NCBI GenBank assembly: GCA_963666875.2
Contig: CAXXPU010000009.1
Span: 1-64,000, forward strand
Origin: G963662655 sp963666875
GTDB taxonomy: Bacteria; Cloacimonadota; Cloacimonadia; Cloacimonadales; JAIOQZ01
Length of the DNA stretch: 64,000 nt
Reading direction: 5' to 3'
The notes under the pieces are model-generated. The model was not told the DNA's origin. It did no database searches and worked only from the letters and a program-made list of their open reading frames with translations. Numbering within the stretch: position 1 is the stretch's first letter; the number at the start of each line of letters is the position of its first letter. A program made the translations under genes and the position numbers. Below, one piece after another: positions 1 through 10,175 of this stretch.

Positions 1-50
1 AATCGTGTTAATCCTGAAAAACGTGATTCAGATAAAAAGAACCGACATTC
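1..50. repeat. Dispersed intergenic repeat fragment
   Basis: This stretch shares a core of the form TAATCCTGAAAAxCGTGATT with positions about 15328-15352, also intergenic. Related wording (CCTGAAAATC) recurs at 182-192. It looks like a short dispersed repeat of the kind scattered between genes here. Bases 1-200 hold no convincing gene: the open frame that covers them is the out-of-frame tail of the rimO-like gene. Confidence 0.5.
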
Positions 51-200
51 GGAAGTCCCTGCTTCGCTAAACGGTCATTTGCAAGAAAATGCTAACAACG
101 AAAGCTCGGACATCCAGAAGTCGGTTTTTGCTGCGAACCCTGCTGAGAGCGACCACCTCTCTATCCTGTAAATTTCCCATATCCTGAAAATCCTTCTGAC

Positions 201-1479
201 TCACACAATCACGCCGACCAGGTCGTATTCCCAAGAGTCGATAACCTCGACGGTCACGATATCGCCCGGTCTGGCTTTGCCAACTTGTGATATAGACGAT
301 TCCATCGATCTCGGGCGCATCCTGGCGAGTCCTCGCTTCGTACAGAAAGCCCTCGTCCTTCGAGTCGCCGTCGATGATCACCTCGATGCGCTTCCCGACC
401 TTCTCCTCCAGTAATTCCCGCGATATCTGCTGCTGAATCTGCATGAGCTTGTCCTTGCGGTTCTCGGCGGTCTTCGTCGCGACCTTGGGCATGATCTCGT
501 AGGCGGCGGTACCTTCCTCTTCCGAATAGGTGAAAACCCCCAGTCGATCGAATTTCATCTCCCGGATAAACGTTTCCAACTTGCGGAAATCGGACACGGT
601 CTCACCCGGGAATCCGGTAATGAAGGTCGTCCGGATGGCGATATCGGGAAGGATGGTGCGAATACGCCGGATCAGCATCTCGATCTGCTCGGTGTTCGAA
701 TGGCGGTTCATGGCCTTCAGGATCGGATCGCTGATGTGCTGGATGGGGATGTCGAGGTAGCGACAGATTTTCGGGATGGACGCGATGGTAGTCAGCAGCT
801 TCTCGGTGATGTGCGCGGGATGGAGATACATAAGCCGGATCCATTCGATGCCCGGTATATCCTCCAGTTCCCACAATAGTTGCGGCAAGCGCGATTCACC
901 GTAGCGGTCGATGCCGTACTGCGTGATGTCCTGCGCAGTGATGATCAGCTCCTTCACACCTGATCGCGCAAGGGCTCTCGCTTCCTCGACCAGAACCGGC
1001 ATTTCGTCGCTCAGCAGTTTTCCCCGAATCGACGGGATCGCGCAGTAGGCGCAGTTGTTGTTACATCCATCGCCGATACGCAGATAGGCGTAGTGTGAAG
1101 GTGTCAGGAGATGTCGGTCCCGGTGGTTCTGACCGGTCTGATCCGTGAAAATCGATTCGAACGTGTAAAAGTCCTTGAGTCCGATCCAGGAATTCACCTC
1201 CGGGATATCGGATTCGAGCGCGTCCAGGTACCGCTTGACCAGACAGCCCGTGACCGCCAGATAGGAATTCGGCTTGCGAATCTCGTTGTATTCCAGAATG
1301 GTGTCGATCGACTCCCGCTTGGCATCCAGGATGAATCCGCAGGTGTTGATCAGGATCATATCCGCCTGCTGGACATCCGTTGTCAACTTGTACCCGTAGC
1401 GAAGCGCTATCTCCGTAAATCGCTCGCTATCAACCAGATTCTTCGGGCATCCAAGACTCTCGATGTAAAACGTCTTCAT
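201..1479 (-). CDS. rimO: Ribosomal protein S12 methylthiotransferase RimO-like, with frameshift
   Basis: Radical-SAM methylthiotransferase, expected to thiomethylate an aspartate of ribosomal protein S12 in the cytoplasm. The N-terminal domain starts MKTFYIESLGCPKN and has the expected cysteines (LGCPKN, NTCGF, TGCL). The radical-SAM motif is CNNNCAYC, followed by HPAHITEKL and a TRAM region. The C-terminus is broken. After DGIVYIT the frame runs into unrelated residues, but the -1/+1 alternative frame continues VGKARPGDIVTVEVID and then SWEYDLVGVIV and stops at 201-203, a normal RimO ending. The shift maps to the TT at 285-286 (one base too many). Read across it, the protein is about 425 aa, typical of RimO (about 430-440). 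MiaB is the main alternative; the EYDLVG ending favours RimO. Likely a sequence error. Confidence 0.88.
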
Positions 1480-1899
1480 TCACGCTCCTTCATGAACCTC
1501 AATAACAAATACATTTACCGTGGTCAATATAAAACCTAATGATTTCATCGTGATCGAGAATTATTAATTACAGAAAAGTTGACGTAAATCGGCTGCGGAC
1601 GGAGGGTTGGAGATAAGGAGAAACCCTCACCCCAGCCCCTCTCCCGCAAGCGGGCGAGGGAGCAATCGCCCAGGAACGCGGACGTCCCCGTCCGCATCCC
1701 TGTAGCGCTCGACCTCCGGGCGAGCCTTTCCCCTGGACCGCCAAGCTCCTGTGATTTGTCAGACGCAGTCTGACAAATCGAATCCTCATAGCTTGGCATC
1801 TCTTTCTCTTGTAGCGCTCGACCTCTGTGATTTTCAGACGGAGTCTGACAAATCGAATCCTCACACCGGCGAGCCTCTTCTCCGAAAAACGAGGTTTGT
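1480..1899. repeat. Intergenic region with several short palindromic repeats
   Basis: No gene is seen between the divergent rimO and xerD genes. The stretch is packed with repeats. A palindrome at 1753-1779 has arms GATTTGTCAGAC and GTCTGACAAATC around GCA; a slightly decayed second copy lies at 1829-1854. The unit TGTAGCGCTCGACCTC occurs at about 1702 and 1812, and its CGACCTCCGGGCG core recurs near 32140. A CCCCTCTCCCGCAAGCGGG hairpin lies at about 1636-1660. Three repeat families appear to be stacked here. Confidence 0.7.
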
Positions 1900-2815
1900 A
1901 TGCAGCCAGACCAACAGCCGACAAACAAACACAACCGCGCCCTGCTGAACAGGTTCAGGAGCTTCCTGAAGCTGGAGAAGGGGCTGTCGGACAATACGCT
2001 CGAGAGCTACACCAACGACCTGGTACAGTTCATGGAGGACGTCGATCGGGACGTGGAGACGCTGACCACGGAGCCGATCGTGAACCACCTGGTGCACTTG
2101 CAGGAGATCGGCCTGGCCTTTTCCAGCATCGCGCGCAAGCGCAGCACCATCGTGTCGTTCTACAAATTCCTGTCGGAAGAGGATTTTTCCCTCCAATTCA
2201 ACATCGAAAGCATCCCGCCCGTAAAGCCGCCGAAGAGGTTGCCGGAAGTTCTGTCCAAGGAAGAAATCCTCGAATTCCTCGACGCGCTTCCACTCGAGAC
2301 CCCCCTGCAATATCGAAACAAGGCCATGTTCGAATTGATGTATGCGACCGGCGTGCGCATCTCGGAAGTCATCGGCGCGTCGATTCACGATATCCAGTGG
2401 GAAAACCACGTCCTGCGCGTAACCGGCAAGGGCAACAAGCAGCGGATCGTTCCCATCGCGGGGGAGTCGCTCAAATACCTCCGGCTGTACATCGACAAAT
2501 ACCGCCTCCTGCTGCGTCGTGAGAAACACACCGATGTGCTTTTCCTGAATCGCTCCGGCAAGGGGCTCAGTCGTATGGGCGTGTGGAAGATACTGCGCGA
2601 GGAGGCGAAGAAGCTCGGATTCAAGTGGTGGCAGAAGCTCCATCCGCACATCATCCGGCATTCGTTCGCCACACACCTGCTCGAAGGGGGGCGCGAACCT
2701 GCGCACGGTGCAGCTTCTGCTCGGTCACGTAAGCATCAACACCACGCAGATTTACACCAATATCGACATGCAGCACATCATCGAACAGCACCGACTCTAC
2801 CACCCGCGGGGTTGA
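1900..2815 (+). CDS. xerD: Tyrosine recombinase XerC/XerD-like, with frameshift
   Basis: Site-specific tyrosine recombinase, probably resolving chromosome dimers at dif with a partner recombinase. An N-terminal SAM-like core-binding domain (residues about 10-95) is followed by the catalytic domain: Arg153 in ATGVRISE, Lys in GKGNKQR, and HxxR in HIIRHSF. After HLLEGG the annotated frame degenerates. The next frame continues ANLRTVQLLLGHVSINTTQ and then IYTNIDMQHIIEQH with the second His and the nucleophile Tyr, ending at TGA 2813-2815. The shift sits in a run of six G at 2686-2691 where five would restore the frame. Read across it the protein is about 304 aa, normal for the family. The start is supported by GAGG at 1891-1894. 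XerC versus XerD is not settled by sequence alone. The family also includes phage integrases, but no phage genes are nearby. Confidence 0.87.
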
Positions 2816-2878
2816 TTCATCAGACAAACCTTGACAATAAAAAGACTGCGTTACGAGAATGTTGTCGGATGGGGAATT

Positions 2879-3433
2879 ATGAAGAAAACGATTTTAATAC
2901 TGATCGTCGTCCTGCTGGTCTTCGGATGCGCGGACAAGCGCGGGAATCGTGACGAAGAGGCAGTCGCGCGCAGGATGTTCGACGCGCTTCGAGACCGGAA
3001 CGCGGTTACGTTCGGCGCTTGCATCGTCACCGCGGAGGATGTCGAATACGTGATGACATTCTTCTCGATGAACTCGGACGAATACCATGCATTGACTCTC
3101 GAAGAAAAGCATGAGTTCGAGCGGCTCTTCCAGGGGCGTGTCGAGGAAATGCAGCGTGAATGGCAGAGCGGGTTCGAGAGCATGATCGACCAGGTCGAAG
3201 CGCTGTGGGAATCCGAAGACATCGAATGGGAAGACATCCGGTACGACGGTTTCGAGAGCGCTTTCGGCGATTTCGAGATCGCGTACATGCCACGCTATGG
3301 CGAATTCAATATCCTGTTCCATCACGGCGACAGGAAATACCGCTTGCGCACGGATGGAACGGTTAAAATCCACGACCGGTGGAAACTGCAACTGGGCGAA
3401 ATCACCCTCGAGGCTATCGATGATACTACATGA
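2879..3433 (+). CDS. Small putative lipoprotein of unknown function
   Basis: A 184-aa protein with a short lipoprotein signal: basic start (MKKTIL), a hydrophobic stretch, then LLVFGC as lipobox with Cys near residue 18. The mature part is acidic, with no motif I recognise; it begins with a helical stretch (EEAVARRMFDALRDRN) like small helical domains in other lipoproteins, and ends in a region that could form a beta-sheet. The start at 2879 was chosen because GGGGA lies just upstream and the signal peptide begins there; an upstream in-frame start at 2831 would bury the signal. It overlaps the following kinase gene by 14 bp, so the two are probably co-translated and the lipoprotein may act in the same signalling pathway. 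Confidence 0.72.
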   Translation: MKKTILILIVVLLVFGCADKRGNRDEEAVARRMFDALRDRNAVTFGACIVTAEDVEYVMTFFSMNSDEYHALTLEEKHEFERLFQGRVEEMQREWQSGFESMIDQVEALWESEDIEWEDIRYDGFESAFGDFEIAYMPRYGEFNILFHHGDRKYRLRTDGTVKIHDRWKLQLGEITLEAIDDTT

Positions 3434-4661
3434 TTTGTTCGAAAAAGGCATGCTGAGCAGATACCTGAAGCAAATGCAGGAGCGTTTTGAGAACCGCCCG
3501 GCGCTGGTTACGGTTTACAATCTGCCCAGACTCGAAACGGAGCTCGATCCGTCGAAGTACCGTGTCCGGTACGAGAATACCGACATCCTGCCCAAGTTCG
3601 AGGGCGAAGAGCCTCCCGACCTGATCATCCACGGCATCGAGCGGATCGACGATGATTTTCCCGGCTACATCAAGCGCTGCCAAGACGCATACATCCCGTT
3701 GATTATCGTTCTCCCGGCAAAGGATGACGCCGCACGCGAGAAGCTCCTGTCGCTGGACGTCGAAGCGGTCCTCGAGAAGCCGTACAGCGAGAGCGATCTC
3801 CTGTGCCGTATCCGGAACCTGGTGCGCATCCGTCGGCTTCTCGTGTGGAACGATCAGCTCACGAATCAACTGACCGACCTCCTGCAACGGCGTACCCACG
3901 ACCTCATCGACGAGGAACGGCAAACCGTGATCGACAACCTCGTGAACGGCATATTCCACAACGTTCGCGGACCCCTGACAGGGCTCTTCTTCGCCTGTGA
4001 CAACATGGAACTCACCGTCCAGGCAATGAGACAGCCAAAGTCGGACGACACAATCAAAAGCGACATCGCGGAACTCGACACGAGCGTGAGCATGGTAAGG
4101 CAGGCCCTCGTACGTATGAACGACATGCTCGGGAAGCTGGTGGATCGCAGCGAGGCGGATTGCCGTGCCTACCCGCAGGTGGTTGACCTGAACACACTGC
4201 TGACCCAGGAAATCGAGCTCATGAAGGCCGACATGGAGTTCAAGCATCAAATCCGCAAGACCATCGAGCTGCATCCCGAGCCCATGGAAGTCAAGGTGGT
4301 TCGCAGCGAGATATCGCAATCAATCTACTCCATTTTGCGCAACGCCGTCGAAGCGCTGATCGGATTCGAATCCCCCTATATCGCCATACGCACGGACCTG
4401 GCGGAAGGCATGGCGAATATCTATATCGAGAACAACGGCCCCCCCATCACCCCCGAGACACGAGAGCATATCTTCGAGCCATTTTTCAGCACGAAGCAGG
4501 ACATCGCCAAAAACAATTCGGGCATCACAATCGGCAAAGGACTGGGGCTTCATTTCTGCCGGCAATCGATTCGCATGAATAGAGGTGAGATCATCCTGGA
4601 ATCGAAGCAGAACGCGAACACACGCTTCCGTATCAAGCTACCCTTGCATCGCGAGCCATGA
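3420..4661 (+). CDS. Histidine kinase with N-terminal degenerate receiver domain
   Basis: A soluble sensor kinase of about 413 aa. Residues about 20-130 resemble a receiver domain: a hydrophobic strand DLIIHGI where an active receiver has DLIILD, and a retained Lys in LEKPYS. The phosphoacceptor Asp is missing, so this looks like a pseudo-receiver. The kinase core follows: His180 in FHNVRGPLTG, the N-box ILRNAVEAL, an unusual ENNGPPI where DNGxGI is expected, and GKGLGLHFC. No membrane segment is seen. The start at 3420 has GAGG 7 bases upstream and overlaps the lipoprotein stop; ATG 3450 is a reasonable alternative. Its own stop overlaps the next gene (ATGA). The kinase probably phosphorylates a separate response regulator not encoded next to it. 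Confidence 0.8.
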   Translation: MILHDLFEKGMLSRYLKQMQERFENRPALVTVYNLPRLETELDPSKYRVRYENTDILPKFEGEEPPDLIIHGIERIDDDFPGYIKRCQDAYIPLIIVLPAKDDAAREKLLSLDVEAVLEKPYSESDLLCRIRNLVRIRRLLVWNDQLTNQLTDLLQRRTHDLIDEERQTVIDNLVNGIFHNVRGPLTGLFFACDNMELTVQAMRQPKSDDTIKSDIAELDTSVSMVRQALVRMNDMLGKLVDRSEADCRAYPQVVDLNTLLTQEIELMKADMEFKHQIRKTIELHPEPMEVKVVRSEISQSIYSILRNAVEALIGFESPYIAIRTDLAEGMANIYIENNGPPITPETREHIFEPFFSTKQDIAKNNSGITIGKGLGLHFCRQSIRMNRGEIILESKQNANTRFRIKLPLHREP

Positions 4662-4915
4662 TCGACGAACGACCGGAAGAGCCCATCGAGGTGATGTTCT
4701 TCTTCGGAAAAGAAAAACGCTACCCGATTCGATTCCGCTGGAAAGGCGACGTCATCGAGATCGATTCCAACAACGGATACTGGATGCGGCATATCGGAAA
4801 TGTGATCTACCACTATTACGCCGTTTCGGACGATACCGGAACCTACTACGAACTGGAGATGAACGGCGAGACCCTGAAATGGCGATTGATGCGATACGTT
4901 ATTCAAGTATCGTAG
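4658..4915 (+). CDS. Small hypothetical protein, DUF6504-like
   Basis: An 85-aa protein starting inside an ATGA overlap with the kinase stop, so translationally coupled. The pattern PIEVMFFFG, RFRWKGDVIEI, Trp, TGTYYELEMN and WRLMRYV resembles the small DUF6504-type domain as I remember it; that match is from memory and unverified. It looks like a compact beta-sheet domain with conserved tryptophans. Its role next to a kinase is unknown. About 100 bases of AT-richer sequence follow before the next gene. Confidence 0.6.
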   Translation: MIDERPEEPIEVMFFFGKEKRYPIRFRWKGDVIEIDSNNGYWMRHIGNVIYHYYAVSDDTGTYYELEMNGETLKWRLMRYVIQVS

Positions 4916-5014
4916 ATGCAATCGCGATGGATGGATGAATTTGGTTTTTAATGAAATCGAAATAGATTGTTCACAGGTGCAGTTAATGTTCTCTAAATCA
5001 GCCAGGAGTTTTTC

Positions 5015-7038
5015 ATGAGCAACGAACCAAGCACGGGTGAAATTGAACTTGAAGTCATTGGAAACGGCATCTCGGCGATCCTGAAGCGGTTCTATCCCTT
5101 TCAGCCGGATGGAACGCCGGTCACGAAGGAAACGATCCTCGAACTCCTTTCCAGTAACAGCATTATATCGGGTATCGACGAGAAGGCGATCGAGTACTTT
5201 GTAGCGGTCGCAACCGCAAGGAACGAGCCTTTGATGGATTGCCTGGTGGCTTACTCCACGCCACCGCGAAGAAAAGCGACCCCACGCCTGCATTTCGAAA
5301 TACCCACCGATTTGAAGCCGGAGGACAAGGCGGCATGGCACGCGATCTATCGCGGACTGCACGAATTCGATCCCGAAAGCGACAGCATCCTGTATCCCGG
5401 CAAGATGGTCTTGATCCACGAGAACCAGCGAATCGGAATCTACCGCCAGGTCCCGGAAAACGAGGACGGCACCAATATTTTCGGCGGTCGAATCCCGTCG
5501 CTTCGCGCGCATCCGGACGAATTCAAGGCGGGGAACGAATGTTCATTTCGATGATCGAACGGGGGACATTCACCTCGGGTATCTGCGGATACCTGCTGTT
5601 GTACGAGAACTCGCTCCAGGTAATCGACGCGTTCGCCGTCTCGAAAGACAGGATGAAGCTCTTCTTCCTCAATCTTCCGCGCGTGAACATGGATATTCCC
5701 ACCCAGCAGGAGATCGAGCGGTACCACCAGAAGAACAACATCATGTTCGACATTGGGTTCAAGGAAGAGCACCTCGAGATGAAGCCGATGCAGCATCCGG
5801 TCGTATGCGAAGGTAAACTGCCCGGCGAATCGACAGACGCCTCGATCGAAGAGAAATTCACGATCGACAAGACCATCGGCACAATGGACGAGCAGGGCAA
5901 GATCGACTTCAAGGAACGGAACCTCTACACGAGCGTGGACGCGGACGAACTGCTGGCGATCAAAAAGCTGCCGATTCGCGGCAAGCCCGGTCTGGACATC
6001 TTCGGGAAAGAGGTTTTGGCCAAAATGCCTAAGGATGTCGTCCTTCGAAACGGGCCCGGAACCAAGGTCGAGAAATCGGTCGAAGAGATGCGGATTTACA
6101 GCTTCGAAGAGGGCATTGTCGAGTACAACCACGGGATCATCTCCGTGTTTCCCAAGATCATTATCATGGGTGATGTCTGCTACGAAACGGGGAATATCGA
6201 GTCGCGCGCCAACGTCGAGATCAGCGGTAACGTGCTGGCGGGATTCAACGTCAAATCCGACAAGAATGTTTTCATCAAGGGAAACGTGGAAGACCACTGC
6301 GTGATCGAAACCGGCGGCGATCTGACCGTGATCGGCGGGATAACGGGAGAATCGACGAAAATCATTTGCCAGGGCGCCATGACGGCCAAGTATATCGAAT
6401 CATGCTCGGTCGTATGCCAGAACCAGATCACAGTCCAGCGCTTTATCCGCGGGGCAAAGATCGATTGCCGTCACAATATTGTCGTGTTCGGACATAGCGT
6501 GAACCTCAACGAGCGCGGCGCGATTGTCGATGCGGATATCAAGGTCACGAAAAAACTTCTGGTTCCGGTGATCGGATCGGACGCAGGGCTGAAAACGGTG
6601 ATCAACCTTGCGCACGACGAGCAGCTTCAGAGGAAGATCGACCAGCAGGTCGAAGCGTGCGGCAAGCTTGAAAGTGTGATGCAGGAATTGAACGATCAGT
6701 TCACGTTCGACATTACCTCTCCGACGATCTACGACGAGATGCAGTCGATGACGAACGACCTGAAGGAGAAAGTCATCAAGGCGCTGCGGGAGAAGAATCA
6801 GCTCGAGAAAAAGCTGGAGATGATGCAGAAAATCCTTGAAAAAGAGATGAAAAACAAAGAGGAGATGATTAAGGGATCTTCTGTTGACATAAGCATTAAA
6901 GTCATCCCGGATCTTATTATCAGAGCCGAGGGAATGCAACGAACCATTGACAAATATATGGGACCATCGAAATTCTACCTTGATCTTGAGACGCATCTTA
7001 TCGAGAAGAGCGTCGTCGTCGAAAAGCCGGGAGTGTAA
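5015..7038 (+). CDS. FapA-like (DUF342) polymer-forming protein, with frameshift
   Basis: A FapA family protein of about 674 aa. The first part (5015 to about 5545) has the N-terminal FapA domain: TVTKETILELL-type helix (PVTKETILELL), GIDEKAI, and a DGTNIFGGRIPSLRA segment. The frame then stops at 5552-5554. The overlapping next frame continues directly with ERGTFTSGICGYLLLYEN and a long beta-helix region (GDVCYETGNIESRANVEISG), then a coiled coil (about residues 540-640). Restoring one T in TTT 5546-5548 fuses them. Two overlapping genes (second start ATG 5539) are possible but would cut one domain in half. The start at 5015 has AGGAG upstream. FapA was named for flagellar assembly, but no flagellar genes are present, so the role here is open. 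Confidence 0.75.
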
Positions 7039-7192
7039 TCAGGAAACGCTATCATCAAAGGGGCACAGGCATAGAATCTTTTTCATTTCAGTTCAGCGGA
7101 TTTACATCCGATAATATTAAGAAGGGATTACCACATCCACGAATTCGAGCTTGTATAATCACGATCAAAACCGCATTCGAGTCGAGGTGCCC

Positions 7193-8111
7193 ATGCACGA
7201 TCTGATCGATCGTTCCGAAGAAATTCGTGACGCGATGGAAAATTCCATGCCGATCCTGGCATTGGAATCCACGATCATTGCGCATGGAATGCCGTATCCA
7301 CGGAACCCTCGAAACCGCGCTGAAGCTGGAACGGATCGCCCGGGACAACGGTGTCGTACCCGCGACAATTTGCATCCATCAGGGCAAAATCCGCATCGGC
7401 TGCGACCACGACCTGCTGGAGTTTCTGGCGAAAAGCGACCAGGTAACCAAGGCGGGTGTCCGCGATATTCCGGAAGCAATCGCATGTGGCGGAACTGCGG
7501 CGACGACTGTCTCCGGCACGCTGCACTGCGCGAACATGGCGGGGATCGAAGTCTTTGCCACCGGCGGGATCGGCGGCGTCCATCGAGGCGCCGGAAGCAG
7601 CTTCGACATTTCGGCAGACCTTTTGCAGCTTTCACGCACTCCCATGATCACGGTATCCGCAGGCGCCAAGGCGATCCTCGACATACCGGCCACCCTCGAA
7701 TACATGGAGACGCTCGGCATCCCGGTTTACGGATACCGTACCGACACCTTTCCGCTGTTCTATTCACATTCTTCGCAGTATCCGATCCGGCAGGCGATCT
7801 CAGTGGATGATATCGCAAGGCGATTCCGGATCATGCGGGAATGTGGCATCCCGAGCGCCATGCTGGTCTGCAATCCCGTACCCGTCGAATCGGAGATACC
7901 GTACGAGGAGGTGCGCGGCTGGATCGAAGAAGCGCTGGAAGAGAACAAGCATCTCAAGGGTCCCGCGATAACGCCCGCACTCTTGAAGGCGATTGTCGAG
8001 AAATCGGCGGGAAGATCGCTGGAAACGAATATCGCGCTGGCGGCCTCGAACGTGAAACTGGGTGCGCAAATCGTCGTCGAGTTACAAAAAATACGAATGG
8101 AAGAGTTATAA
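7193..8111 (+). CDS. psuG: Pseudouridine-5'-phosphate glycosidase, with frameshift
   Basis: Cleaves pseudouridine 5'-phosphate to uracil and ribose 5-phosphate in the cytoplasm. The N-terminus has ALESTIIAHGMPYPRN; the next frame continues LETALKLERIARDNG, then VVPATICIHQGKIRIG, GGTAATTVSGTL, FATGGIGGVHRG, and near the end GRSLETNIALAASNVKLGA, all as in PsuG. One extra C in CCC 7306-7308 accounts for the break. Repaired length is about 305 aa, the family norm. The start at 7193 has GAGG upstream. No PsuK-type kinase or nucleoside transporter is adjacent. The next kinase gene starts 4 bases after the stop, so the two are likely co-transcribed. Confidence 0.9.
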
Positions 8112-8115
8112 ATTC

Positions 8116-10129
8116 ATGGAATACGATATCAATATCGACACATCGCAATCGATTGACAATCAGATCGAACAGCTTGAAGCCATGCTTCGCGATATGAACG
8201 CGAACGGTGTGAACGAGGATAACACGGTCGTGAAGAAGAAAGTGGATGTCCTCAATCACCTCTCGACGCTATACCGCAAGCACGCCGTGATCAAGGACCT
8301 GGATATCTGCAGGATTTCGCTCGAACTCTCCGAGGATTACATCGATCAGGCGCTGGACCTGTCCCGCAGGATCAACTACAAGATGGGCGAAGGCTCCGCG
8401 CTCCTGAACCTCGGACAGAGCAGCTTCCTCTCGAACAACTACGAGCTCGCGCTCAACTACCTGCAAAAGGCGTATTCCATCTTCAGCGAGGAGCAGCTCA
8501 AGTACGCGATGGGCGAAGCGCTCAACAACATCGGTATTATCTACTGGAACACCGGCAAGCACAACAAGGCGCTGGAATACTACCTCAAGAGCCTCAAGGT
8601 CAAAGAGGAGATCAACGACAAGGACGGCATCGCCCGCCTGCTGAACAACATCGGCCTCGTCTATACCAATCTCTCCAACGAACGCAAGGCGCTGACCTAC
8701 TACCTCAACGCCCTCCGCCTCAAGGAAGAGCTGGGTGACGAAGCCAGCATCTCCACCACATGCAACAACATCGGTATCATCTACCGGAACATGCAGGAAT
8801 TCGACAAAGCGCTCGAGTACTACCTGCGCTCCCTCGAGATCAAGATCAAGCTCGGGAACGACCGCGGCGCTGCGTTTTCGCATAACAACATCGGGCTCCT
8901 GTACTGGCGCAAGGGCGACATGCTCGAAGCACTCAAGCACTACGAGAGCGCCCGCGATACATTCCAGAGAATCGGCGACCGATGGGGCGTCGCGAACACG
9001 CTCAACAACATCGGCAATCTCAACATCCATCTCAAGAACTACGACACCGCCGCCGAGAACCTCAAAAAGGCGCTGCCGATCGCCATCGACATGGAGAAAC
9101 CCGACCTCGAAAAGTCTATCTACCGCTCGCTGACCGACCTCTACGAGCGCAAGGCGGACCTCCAGGAAGAACCACAGGCGAAATCCGAAGCGCTCGAGGA
9201 ATCGCTCGCGTACTACAAGCAGTTCAACGTAATCAACGAGAAGATATTCAACGAACGCACCAGCAGCAAGATCGCCGAGGTGCAGGCCGCCTACGAGATG
9301 GACAAGAAGGTTAGGGAAGCGGAAATCTACCGTCTGAAGAACATCCAGCTCACCGAGATGTACAAGCGTATCTCGACGCAGAACGCGGAAATCTCCGAAC
9401 AGAAGGAGAAACTTGAGGTGCTCAACCACGAGCTGCACGAGGCGAACGCGACCAAGGACAAGTTTTACTCGATCATCGCGCACGACCTTAAGAATCCGCT
9501 CAGCATCATGAGGCTTTCCGGCGAGATGCTCGAAGAGAATTTCAACAATTTCGAACGAGATAAAATCCTGCAACTTATCAAGAAGATGAACCTTGGCGCG
9601 AAGCGGCTCGCGGATCTCCTGGACGACCTGCTTTCGTGGGCGCGCTTCCAGATGGAGAAAATCGAATTCCGCCCCGAGGTGATCGACCTCTACGACATCG
9701 CCAACGACGCCTGCTATCTGCTCAAGCCCAGCGCGGACAAGAAGCGGATCAACCTGATCTTCGATATCGAGGGGGCCCTGCAAGGTCTTCGCAGACAGAA
9801 ACATGATCAAGACGACCGTGCGCAACCTGATCTCCAACGCGATCAAGTTTACCGGATTCGATGGCGAGGTGCGGCTCGAGACGAAGGAACGGGATAACAT
9901 GATTACGTTCAGCGTGATCGACAACGGCGTGGGCATCCCTCCGGAAAACCGCGATCGGCTGTTCCGCATCGACTCGACAATCACCACGCTCGGAACGGCG
10001 CAGGAGAAGGGTACCGGACTCGGGCTGATACTCTGCAAGGAATTCATCTCCAAAAACGGCGGTTCGATCCGGGTTGAGAGCGAAGAAGGAAGGGGAAGCA
10101 GGTTCTTCTTCACACTGCCCGCGATTTGA
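8116..10129 (+). CDS. TPR-repeat cytoplasmic histidine kinase, with frameshift
   Basis: A soluble kinase with an N-terminal tetratricopeptide array (residues about 40-380, repeats of the type ALNNIGIIYWNTGKHNKALE), a coiled coil (about 400-445) and a kinase core. The phosphoacceptor is His456 in IIAHDLKNPLSIM. The frame breaks after FDIEG. The next frame continues PCKVFADRNMIKTTVRN, NLISNAIKFT, DNGVGIP and GTGLGLILCKEF. One G too many in the five G at 9771-9775 explains it. Repaired length is about 670 aa. There is no signal peptide or membrane segment, so the TPRs presumably sense a protein partner. The start at 8116 lacks a clear Shine-Dalgarno and probably depends on coupling to psuG. No response regulator is adjacent, but a TPR protein with a lone histidine box follows. 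Confidence 0.86.
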
Positions 10130-10175
10130 CGGAATGGAAAGCGAGCATCCGAACGGGAATCACGGAAGCTGATCC

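Noticed and set aside
1560..1870. Possible CRISPR-like array
   Set aside because: The repeated words are palindromic, differ in length and are not regularly spaced with unique spacers.
8269..10113. 614-aa minus-strand frame opposite the TPR kinase gene
   Set aside because: It is an antisense shadow of the tetratricopeptide coding region, with no motif of its own.
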